Assembly: GCA_035570275.1 (NCBI GenBank)
Contig: DATMNI010000013.1
Span: 1 to 40,307, forward strand
Source: DATMNI01 sp035570275
GTDB lineage: Bacteria; Acidobacteriota; Terriglobia; Bryobacterales; Bryobacteraceae
Reading direction: 5' to 3'
Length of the DNA stretch: 40,307 bases
Positions 17,301 through 22,668 of the stretch are shown one piece after another. The notes under the pieces are model-generated. The model saw only the letters and a program-made list of their open reading frames with translations. It ran no database searches and had not been told where the DNA came from. How positions within the stretch are numbered: the first letter of the stretch is position 1; each line of letters opens with the position of its first letter. The translations under genes and the position numbers were made by a program.

Positions 17301-17762
17301 CTCGCCGGCGGTTGGGTGATCAACACCGTTTCGGTCTATCAGACGGGCTTCCCGCTGCAAATCTACCAGAACAACGCCAACTCACAATACGGTTACGGCG
17401 TGCAACGCCCCAATTCGACCAGCACGTCGCCCGGGACCAGCGGGAGCGTTGAGAGCCGCCTCTACAACTACATCAACCCGGCCGCGTTCTCCGTCGCGCC
17501 CGCGGCTTCGTTCGGCAACACGCCGCGCACGTTGGGGAGCTTGCGCGGTCCGGGGCAGAAGAACTGGGACATCTCCATCTTCAAGAACTTCCAGCTTAAA
17601 GAGCGGCTCAAGGCGCAATTCCGGGCGGAAGCGCTCAACGCCTTCAACTCGCCCTACTTCTATTCGCCGAACACGAATTTGTCGAGCGGCACCTTCGGAC
17701 AGATCAACAGTCAGGCGAACTTTGCGCGGCAATCGCAGCTTGCGATTCGGGTTTCGTTCTAG
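14301..17762 (+). CDS. TonB-dependent receptor with carboxypeptidase-regulatory-like domain
   Basis: The protein has 1153 residues. A signal peptide (MLLAMVFAALPLLAQS) is followed by a CarboxypepD_reg/Cna-B-like beta-sandwich (~38-115: GVVRGLVVDQNSGVLVSAKVTL...NGEYVFNEVIPATYTV). Then come a plug domain (~135-245: LVDLPNLGRNPFMM, NNYLLDGIPITDANNR, VQEVKIQANTYDAEMARTGGG) and a long outer-membrane barrel ending in LAIRVSF. This is the Oar-like receptor class expanded in Solibacter-group genomes, thought to import oligosaccharides or other large nutrients. The ligand is unknown and no degradative enzymes lie next to it. It ends with a strong hairpin. Confidence 0.92.
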   Translation: MLVSKKILCSRQLIPTAGAMLLAMVFAALPLLAQSYYGVVRGLVVDQNSGVLVSAKVTLVNEGTSEQRATLTSSNGEYVFNEVIPATYTVVCETPGFKKFERKGIVVATQGQVTADLKLEVGQVTESVNVEEQAPLVENANASQGQLLDNQKLVDLPNLGRNPFMMSKLSQNIVQVGPPAYNRMEDQSGSSMISIAGGPVRGNNYLLDGIPITDANNRAIIIPALESVQEVKIQANTYDAEMARTGGGMFNTLMKSGTNTYHGSLYGHLRRTDWDANAFFSNAAGIPITDQPNTTWGASFGGKIKIPHVYDGKNKTFFFLGIEHYDDWSSDSANFNLPTVAERSGDFSKSFVSAGGPLVKVIDPLNGNPFPGNIIPASRITAVGAGIAATYPNPATAPAYFGANDLALSSSLKARAVQYTSKFDEDFFPWWRLSLSYLRYYSLEPGDTWFAQPSTQSGWRLQRRVDTTQLNNIFTVNPTTVVTVRYGFNRFPNFDYNSSQGYNIASLGFSKAYASTISPAVAEFPQINMTSLYSLGDSGDWDYYDEASHNFSASVDKFVGRHSLRGGFDYRKLATSGAGINCTTGCYTFNTNSSLVGSNTGVDLADLLLGLPFDRNADTAQTLTNYIPYYAGFVQDNIRFTSKLTINLGIRFEHEGGVREKNNGLLVGFDTTATNAIASQVPSLSLKGAAQYAGVGGAPTSAGNYNTQKWGPRAGVAYQLNSKTVLRGGYGLFWAPQIYLGGPLATPGYANVTDITGKSTTDVLTNPFPSGLLAPVGNSQGAAVGIGTSLNNLIDPKTRSPRVHQYSIDVQRELRGGVAIEVGYVGSHSTHLTLGQPTVNIDALNPSNLSQGAAALNAPVANPFFGVPAVAGGTLSGSTIPAFRLLLPYPAYTAINLKFGDNNYANYNSMVIKGTKRFSHGLTFLSTFTWSKNMDESSGGVGSSLNGSPAGAPQNPYTFAGEYSNSNVDTPVRWATSLSYELPFGKGKALLNTSSRALDMLAGGWVINTVSVYQTGFPLQIYQNNANSQYGYGVQRPNSTSTSPGTSGSVESRLYNYINPAAFSVAPAASFGNTPRTLGSLRGPGQKNWDISIFKNFQLKERLKAQFRAEALNAFNSPYFYSPNTNLSSGTFGQINSQANFARQSQLAIRVSF

Positions 17763-17781
17763 AATTCCAGTAGCTAACTTT

Positions 17782-17814
17782 GCTATGGGTCTTGGCTGAG
17801 CCAAGGCCCATAGC
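17782..17814 (+). terminator. Long hairpin after the TonB-dependent receptor gene
   Basis: GCTATGGGTCTTGGC (17782-17796) pairs with GCCAAGGCCCATAGC (17800-17814) through 15 base pairs, one of them G-U, with a 3-nt TGA loop. It lies 20 bp past the receptor stop. No U-run follows, so it may act as an RNA-protecting or Rho-assisted end. Confidence 0.6.
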
Positions 17815-17894
17815 GCACTGCCAGACGGAGTACGTGAAGGCCGCACAGTGCGGCAACGGGCAAGCCGCCCAGTCGGTGGGAGTTGTGCCGCTGC

Positions 17895-18375
17895 TCATAA
17901 GGGACGACTGCCGACGACCCCGGTACCCTTATTGTGACTGGCTGGCGGCAACTCATTGTGACTCTCGAAGTATGCCCTCAGCAAATTCGCTTCGACCTGT
18001 TCCGAGTCGGCAACGAATGCGCATTCAAGTATGAAGTCGCTGCCCGAATACATTTCTTCGATCTTTTGCGGACTTTTCTTTCGGACCCGCCCGTGTTGAA
18101 GAGCCGGCCAGGCCCGCCATTCCCGGACCGATACCTTGCTTGCCCCCGCGCTTGCCACCACCGGACTGACCGATATATACGACGTTAGAGTGTCCCTGAA
18201 CCCTTGGTATTGGGCGCGGAGCGCGGATTACATACACGCCACGCTCGGCAGGAATCCGGGGATCAGAAGTCTTAAGGCTCTTAAAGTTGCTGGCTGGATA
18301 TGACCAGCGCCGCCAGCGCATCCTTGCACACTGCTGCTCGAACTGGTCCGCCATATTCTTTCCCGATAGGTACAT
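17895..18375 (-). pseudogene. GIY-YIG nuclease-like gene broken by two frameshifts
   Basis: The start reads as GIY-YIG: ERGVYVIRAP...NVVYIGQSGGGKRGGKQGIG in one frame (18375 to ~18125). The next piece (GNGGPGRLFNTG) is in a second frame. The remainder (RVRKKSPQKIEEMYSGSDFILECAFVADSEQVEANLLRAYFESHNELPPASHN) is in a third, ending at 17895. The pieces are in the correct order for a small GIY-YIG protein, with shifts near 18125 and 18088. The gene is therefore probably dead. It sits next to a broken mazF, pointing to a decayed accessory segment. Confidence 0.7.
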
Positions 18376-18511
18376 ATTAGCAGTCCAGCCTCGGCCGGGT
18401 CGCCAAACCGCCGATCTGGCGATAATCTGGGCTGGTTTGCCGCGCTGCGGGCAGACCGCTCTCAGCGTCAGTGATCGGCGCTAAACTAATTCCTAAGGGA
18501 CGATTGTCGCC

Positions 18512-18697
18512 ATGGATGCTTTGGTGAAGAGGCTGGATGCCAGGCTGCGCGAGTGGAAACCGGAAATGGCGGCCCAGGTGCGCGAGCGCGTGGCAGAGGT
18601 CATCGAACTCGCCGACCAGGACGTTCTCGATCTGATGCGCCCGCGCGCGATTGAACAGGAGGTCCTGGACCTGCTCGATGAGCCCACAACCAGGTGA
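18512..18697 (+). CDS. Probable antitoxin partner of the broken mazF
   Basis: This 61-residue, highly charged helical protein (MDALVKRLDARLREWKPEMAAQ..., EVIELADQDVLDLM) has no recognised DNA-binding motif. Its last 20 bp overlap the start of a MazF/PemK reading frame at 18678, the normal layout of an antitoxin-toxin pair. The antitoxin role is inferred from position alone. The frame is intact although the toxin is not. Confidence 0.5.
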   Translation: MDALVKRLDARLREWKPEMAAQVRERVAEVIELADQDVLDLMRPRAIEQEVLDLLDEPTTR

Positions 18698-19007
18698 AGT
18701 TTGGTTGGCCGACCTGGGGCTCGCCGCGAAAACGCGGCCCTGGTGATTGTATCGCGTCATGATCCCAACCCGCCCCGGGCGCTCGTGTTGTACGTACCTC
18801 TCACCACGCAGAACAGGCTCACCGTACGAAGTACCCCTCCTACGATTTCCGTTCCTTGACCGGGACTCGGTAGCCAACGTTCAAGGACTTGCGTCGATAT
18901 CGACTGTGCGGTTGGAACGTAAACTCGGCCGACTTCCAAAAGACGTGATGACAAAGCTGAAGATCGCATTGGCATTCGCCCTCGACCCGGAATTCGAAAC
19001 CCAGTAA
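18678..19007 (+). pseudogene. MazF/PemK-type toxin gene broken by frameshifts
   Basis: Starting at ATG 18678, the sequence reads MSPQPGEVWLADLGLAAKTRP, the MazF N-terminus. It then hits TGG TGA where the family has RPVVIVSR. The continuation LVIVSRHDPNPPRALVLYVPLTTQN is in the next frame. From about 18815, GSPYEVPLLRFPFLDRDSVANVQGLASISTVRLERKLG...FALDPEFETQ is in a third frame, ending at TAA 19005-19007. All main MazF segments are recognisable in order, so two indels (near 18740 and 18815) destroyed an otherwise full-length ~110-residue toxin. Confidence 0.75.
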
Positions 19008-19051
19008 ATCTTGGCTGGACGGTCCTTGAGCGACGCAGCATTCGTAGCCGT

Positions 19052-20257
19052 CTACGCCTCGTACTTCTTCAACTCGTACTTGCCCACCGCGGCCCTGTGA
19101 ACTTCATCCGGTCCATCGGCCAGGCGTAGCGTTCGCGTGTTGGCCCAGGCATGCGCCAAATGGAAGTCTTGCGACACTCCCCCGCCGCCGTGCGCCTGAA
19201 CGGCGCGGTCCAACACGCGCAACGCCATGTTCGGCGTCACCACTTTGATCATGGCGATCTCCGCGCGCGCCGCCTTGTTGCCCACGGTATCCATCATGTA
19301 CGCGGCCTTCAGCACCAGCAACCGCACCTGGTCGATTTCCATTCGCGACTCCGCAATCTCCGCCCGAATGGTCCCCTGCTCCGCCAGCGTCTTCCCGAAT
19401 GCCACGCGCTGCCGCACCCGCCGGCACATGGCCTCCAGCGCGCGCTCCGCCACGCCAATCAGCCGCATGCAGTGGTGAATCCGCCCCGGCCCCAGCCGCC
19501 CCTGGGCAATCTCGAAGCCGCGGCCTTCCCCCAGCAGCAGATTCCCGGCCGGCACCCGCACGTTTTCGAAAATCACTTCCCCGTGCCCGTGCGGCGCATG
19601 GTCGTAGCCGAATACGTGGAGCATCCGCCGTATCTTCACACCCGCCGCGTCCATCGGCACCACGATCATCGACTGTTGCTTATGGCGCGCCGCCAATGGG
19701 TCGGTCTTGCCCATAACAATCGCCAGCTTGCACCGCGGATCGCCCGCACCCGACGACCACCACTTGTGCCCATCCACCACGTATTCATCGCCATCGCGCA
19801 CCATGCGCGCCGCTATGTTGGTGGCATCCGACGAGGCCACGTTCGGCTCTGTCATGGCGTAGCACGACCTGATCTCGCCCGCCAGCAGCGGTTTCAGCCA
19901 GCGCTCCTTCAGCCCCGGCGAACCGTAGCGCTCCAGCACCTCCATGTTTCCGGTATCGGGCGCGGAGCAGTTGAACACCTCGGGCGCCATGATGGACCGC
20001 CCCATGATCTCGCACAGCGGCGCATACTCCAGGTTGGTGAGACCGGCGCCCGCATCGCTCTCCGGCAGAAACAGGTTCCACAAGCCCGCCGCCCGCGCCT
20101 TCGGCTTCAGCTCTTCGATTACGGGCACCGGTTGCCAGCGGTCCGGGCCCGCTACGTGCTGTTCATACCGGGCTTCGTTGGGGTAGATGTGCTGTTCCAT
20201 GAACGCGCCCAGGCGTTTCTGGAGATCTTTCACTTTGTTAGGGAATTCGAAGTTCAT
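19052..20257 (-). CDS. Acyl-CoA dehydrogenase, ACAD10/11-like
   Basis: The protein has 401 residues. Family hallmarks are CYAMTEPNVASSDATNI (FAD/substrate loop), VDGHKWWSSGAGDPRC, GPGRIHHCMRLIGVAERALEAMCRR, and AVQAHGGGGVSQDFHLAHAWANTRTLRLADGPDEVH. The last two segments, with D in ADGPDEVH, are characteristic of the ACAD10/ACAD11 branch. It should oxidise an acyl-CoA with FAD. The start ATG at 20257 has GGAGAG before it; the frame is open further upstream into a repeat and the APH gene, so the longer start is rejected. It is 13 bp downstream of the APH-kinase gene, so the two are probably one operon. Confidence 0.9.
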   Translation of the reverse strand: MNFEFPNKVKDLQKRLGAFMEQHIYPNEARYEQHVAGPDRWQPVPVIEELKPKARAAGLWNLFLPESDAGAGLTNLEYAPLCEIMGRSIMAPEVFNCSAPDTGNMEVLERYGSPGLKERWLKPLLAGEIRSCYAMTEPNVASSDATNIAARMVRDGDEYVVDGHKWWSSGAGDPRCKLAIVMGKTDPLAARHKQQSMIVVPMDAAGVKIRRMLHVFGYDHAPHGHGEVIFENVRVPAGNLLLGEGRGFEIAQGRLGPGRIHHCMRLIGVAERALEAMCRRVRQRVAFGKTLAEQGTIRAEIAESRMEIDQVRLLVLKAAYMMDTVGNKAARAEIAMIKVVTPNMALRVLDRAVQAHGGGGVSQDFHLAHAWANTRTLRLADGPDEVHRAAVGKYELKKYEA

Positions 20258-20270
20258 GAAGTGCTCTCCG

Positions 20271-21422
20271 TTAACCGCTCTCCGTTCGCGGGGCAGGCGG
20301 ATCGCCAATCCGCCGCAGGTTAACAACCTGCCCCACAAGTGCCGCCGCCAAGCGCACCAGGCCTCTGGTCCGTTGGTCGAAATGCCGGAACCTTTCGTCC
20401 TGCGTTTGCCCGCAATGGAAGCGCTGGTAGATCTGCTGGATGATCACGGCCAGTTTGAAGACACCCAGCACCTCGTAGTAACCGAGATGGGTCAGGTCCC
20501 GCCCTGTCCGTTCGGCGTACCGGTTCACGAACTGGTCGCGAGTATACCAACCCGGCTGGGCCGTGATGGACGCCGTCTCGCCGCCTTCGGGTTGAGGCGC
20601 ATTTGCCCACGACCAATAGCACAGCGTCAAACCGAGGTCGGACAACGGGTCGCCAATCGTCGCCATCTCCCAATCCAGCACGGCTTCGATGGGCCATGCC
20701 TGCTCTACCGAAAGCTGCGCCACCGATAGCTGCTCCACCGAAAGCATCAGGTTGTCCAGCTTGTAATCGTTGTGGATCAGCGTGGTCTCGGTGGAACGCG
20801 GAACCCGCGCGCCCAGCCACTCCACTACCCGATCCATCTCCGGCAGGTCTTCCGTTTTGGCCCGGTTCCAGCGCTCCGCCCATCCGCGAACCTGCCGCTC
20901 CACGTAGCCCTCGGGTTTTCCCAACGAACGGAGCGGCTCCTGCGAGACGTCAATCGCGTGCAGCCGGACCAGGCAATCCACGAAGCCCTCGCTCACGCGC
21001 TCGGGGAAATGCGGGACCGCCGCCAGTGCATCCGGCACACGGTCTCGCAAGATGACCCCTCGCCGCCGCTCCATCAGGAAGAACGGCGCGCCCAGCACCG
21101 CAGGGTCCTGGCACAAATGGTAGACCGCGGGTGTCTCGGCAAAGTGGGGATGCACCGCGTGCAGCACACGATATTCCCGCACCATATCATGCGCTTTAGG
21201 CGCCACCGGCCCGAGCGGCGCGCGCCGCAGCACGTACTCGCGATCCCCGGCTTTCAGCAAATAGGTCAGATTGGAGTGCCCGCCGGGAAACTGCTCCACG
21301 GCCAAACTGTCAACCATCAGGCTGCCGTCGAACCCCTCGACCTTGCCCCGCAGATACTCCCGCAAGGCGGCGGTGTTCAACTCCTCGCCCGCCCGAATCG
21401 CCGTGGTCTCACCCGATTTCAA
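20271..21422 (-). CDS. APH-family phosphotransferase, ACAD10/11 kinase-domain homologue
   Basis: The protein has 383 residues. The aminoglycoside-phosphotransferase fold shows FPGGHSNLTYLLKAGDREYVLRRAPLG (nucleotide-binding sheet), the Brenner motif HNDYKLDN (H217-D219) and the metal-binding DWEMATIGDP. This sequence style is that of the N-terminal kinase domain of eukaryotic ACAD10/11, which phosphorylates 4-hydroxyacyl substrates before dehydrogenation. A TTG at 21422 with GGAAAGG upstream is the favoured start; the frame is open to an ATG at 21488. A three-unit LSVEQ-type repeat is inserted between HNDYKLDN and DWE. The last ~20 codons run through a dispersed hairpin repeat, so the native C-terminus has probably been replaced. 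Confidence 0.88.
   Translation of the reverse strand: MKSGETTAIRAGEELNTAALREYLRGKVEGFDGSLMVDSLAVEQFPGGHSNLTYLLKAGDREYVLRRAPLGPVAPKAHDMVREYRVLHAVHPHFAETPAVYHLCQDPAVLGAPFFLMERRRGVILRDRVPDALAAVPHFPERVSEGFVDCLVRLHAIDVSQEPLRSLGKPEGYVERQVRGWAERWNRAKTEDLPEMDRVVEWLGARVPRSTETTLIHNDYKLDNLMLSVEQLSVAQLSVEQAWPIEAVLDWEMATIGDPLSDLGLTLCYWSWANAPQPEGGETASITAQPGWYTRDQFVNRYAERTGRDLTHLGYYEVLGVFKLAVIIQQIYQRFHCGQTQDERFRHFDQRTRGLVRLAAALVGQVVNLRRIGDPPAPRTESG
20291..20336. repeat. Dispersed double-hairpin repeat, copy 2
   Basis: GGCGGAT-CGCCA-ATCCGCC followed by GCAGGTTAACAACCTGC and CCCCAC matches the element at 11558-11602 in the same orientation. This copy lies inside the 3' end of the APH-kinase frame, encoding VGQVVNLRRIGDPP on the minus strand. 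Confidence 0.8.
20700..20744 (-). repeat. In-frame 15-bp minisatellite in the APH-kinase gene
   Basis: Three 15-bp units (CTTTCGGTGGAGCAG and two variants on the minus strand) encode LSVEQ-LSVAQ-LSVEQ. They fall in a surface position between the catalytic loop and the DWE metal motif, where homologues have a short turn, so the frame and active site are preserved. Confidence 0.85.
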
Positions 21423-21873
21423 GAGCGGCCTTTCCCAGAATCTTGCGTTCCGTGAAATCGGGCATGCGGGTAGTTTCCGAGCGGTCACGCGGCGCCTCCG
21501 GAAGCGGATAGGTCTTCGACACTGCGGGCCGGATCATCTCCTCGCCCTGCATTCTTTCGAGCAGCGGGACCTCAGCCCAGACCATGCTTTCGGGATCGAC
21601 CCGTTTACGAACCGGCCATGCGCGCATCACCATTATTATGGCGCTTTCGGCACGGCGCTGATCGACTCCCTGATCGAGTCCCCTGAAGGGTTACCCTGGG
21701 CCCTCGGGCCGGTCAGCTTGCCGCGGGTTTGGGGCGAAGCCCGATTGGCAGTTATTGCACGGTTGGGCGCAGGATCACCAGACGCCGTGGAGTTGCCGTT
21801 CCCGAGCAAGGATCGGGCGCGAGAGATAATCGTTGCGCACGAATGAACCGTCTTGATGTGAGGAACTCCGGGT
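21423..21873. other. Region between APH kinase and PIN gene with possible gene remnants
   Basis: A plus-strand frame ends at TGA after position 21843 with TALIDSLIESPEGLPWALGPVSLPRVWGEARLAVIARLGAGSP...REIIVAHE. It looks protein-like but I do not recognise it, and no good start is seen. A 74-residue minus-strand frame (21409-21633, ending PDFTERKILGKAALEIG) would overlap the APH-kinase start by 14 bp and could be a small upstream gene. Neither is supported by a family match. Confidence 0.35.
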
Positions 21874-22308
21874 TCAATCCCGCCGCGAGGGGGAGAAAAC
21901 CAGGAGCGGTGTCAGGGCTTCGGGAGTGAGGCACCGCACCGGAGATCCGCGAAATCCCTTCGGGTCGCGTGTCACGATGTAATCGCAACCTGCCAACCGC
22001 GCGGATGCGGCGGTTACCGCGTCTTCAAAGTTCGAAAAAGACAAGTGCAGTGCCTCTTGAATGACTGCGGAATCAACGGCCGCTACACCGAAGACCCTCA
22101 ACATTGCGGTGCCGACTCGCATGGTCTTCGCGGCATCCAGTTCTTTTCGGACCAGATAGTGGATCGTAGTCACCGCGTGAGCGGCCAGCAGTCCTTCCGA
22201 AACGCCTGTCTCGACAGCGGCCCACGCCGCCGCGCTTGCCTCCGCGTGAGGTTTCCGGTCAAGCAGAACATCCAGGACCACATTGATATCGAAAAGTACT
22301 TTCTTCAT
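21874..22308 (-). CDS. VapC-like PIN-domain toxin
   Basis: The protein has 144 residues. PIN-domain acidic residues are in MKKVLFDINVVLDVLLDRKPH (D8, D13 region), HYLVRKELDAAKT, NFEDAVTAASARLAGCDYIVTRDPKGF (Glu/Asp cluster), and the final strand before PVRCLTPE. PIN toxins of VapBC pairs are Mg-dependent RNases that often cut tRNA. The antitoxin-like gene lies just upstream, separated by repeated 17-bp units. The ATG is embedded in the last of these units. The first Asp loop reads FDINVVLD, as in many PIN proteins. Confidence 0.85.
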   Translation of the reverse strand: MKKVLFDINVVLDVLLDRKPHAEASAAAWAAVETGVSEGLLAAHAVTTIHYLVRKELDAAKTMRVGTAMLRVFGVAAVDSAVIQEALHLSFSNFEDAVTAASARLAGCDYIVTRDPKGFRGSPVRCLTPEALTPLLVFSPSRRD

Positions 22309-22355
22309 CGAAGCACTTAGTTCATCGAAACACTTAGTTTATCGATACTTGGCCG
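22308..22355 (-). repeat. 17-bp tandem repeats at the vapB-vapC junction
   Basis: On the minus strand the units CGATAAACTAAGTGTTT, CGATGAACTAAGTGCTT and CGATGAAGAAAGTACTT follow one another. They place ATA/ATG/ATG at 22342, 22325 and 22308. The antitoxin stop TAA sits where the first unit has ATAA. With G instead of A it would be the same ATGA stop/start overlap that the last unit presents at the toxin start. The duplicated unit includes ATG AAC TAA, a one-codon decoy start. Confidence 0.85.
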
Positions 22356-22569
22356 CCAGATGCTTCCTGTACTCGCCAATATCCGCCTTCTTGAGAGACC
22401 CTCGCACCGAACGCAGAATCGGGGCGTCCCGTTTGGCTGGAACAGGCGGCCCGGCAACCGCGGCAAGGTAAGCCTCGACCATCTCCGATATGGAGACGCC
22501 CCGCTGCTTGGCGTAGCCCTTCGCGCTTGAAACCACACGGTCATCGACACTCAAAGTGAGCTTGGACAT
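22339..22569 (-). CDS. VapB-like antitoxin (DUF6364/RHH type)
   Basis: The protein has 76 residues. KLTLSVDDRVVSSAKGYAKQRGVSISEMVEAYLAAV is a ribbon-helix-helix DNA-binding start: a beta strand with alternating hydrophobics, then two helices with a G-x-S turn. The C-terminal half (RGSLKKADIGEYRKHLAAKYR) is the toxin-neutralising tail. It is the usual first gene of a toxin-antitoxin operon and precedes the PIN gene. A nested inverted repeat directly upstream of the ATG is the probable autoregulatory operator. Confidence 0.75.
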   Translation of the reverse strand: MSKLTLSVDDRVVSSAKGYAKQRGVSISEMVEAYLAAVAGPPVPAKRDAPILRSVRGSLKKADIGEYRKHLAAKYR

Positions 22570-22600
22570 GTACGTATTGTATCACGAAACTGATACGTAC
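22570..22600. promoter_or_regulatory. Nested inverted repeat, probable toxin-antitoxin operator
   Basis: GTACGTAT (22570-22577) is inverted at 22593-22600 (ATACGTAC), and GTATCA (22579-22584) is inverted at 22591-22596 (TGATAC). The symmetric elements abut the antitoxin start codon and lie between it and the divergent kinase gene. Binding by the RHH antitoxin is inferred from position. Confidence 0.6.
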
Positions 22601-22668
22601 CAGTTCGACAATGCCAGCCGCCCAAAACAGACCTCTGGCATGATGATTGAGGGGGAAGCGCTCATTCC

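Noticed and set aside
19052..20338. Longer acyl-CoA dehydrogenase start at 20338
   Set aside because: The extra N-terminal residues translate the dispersed hairpin repeat and the end of the APH gene; the ATG at 20257 has a proper ribosome-binding site.
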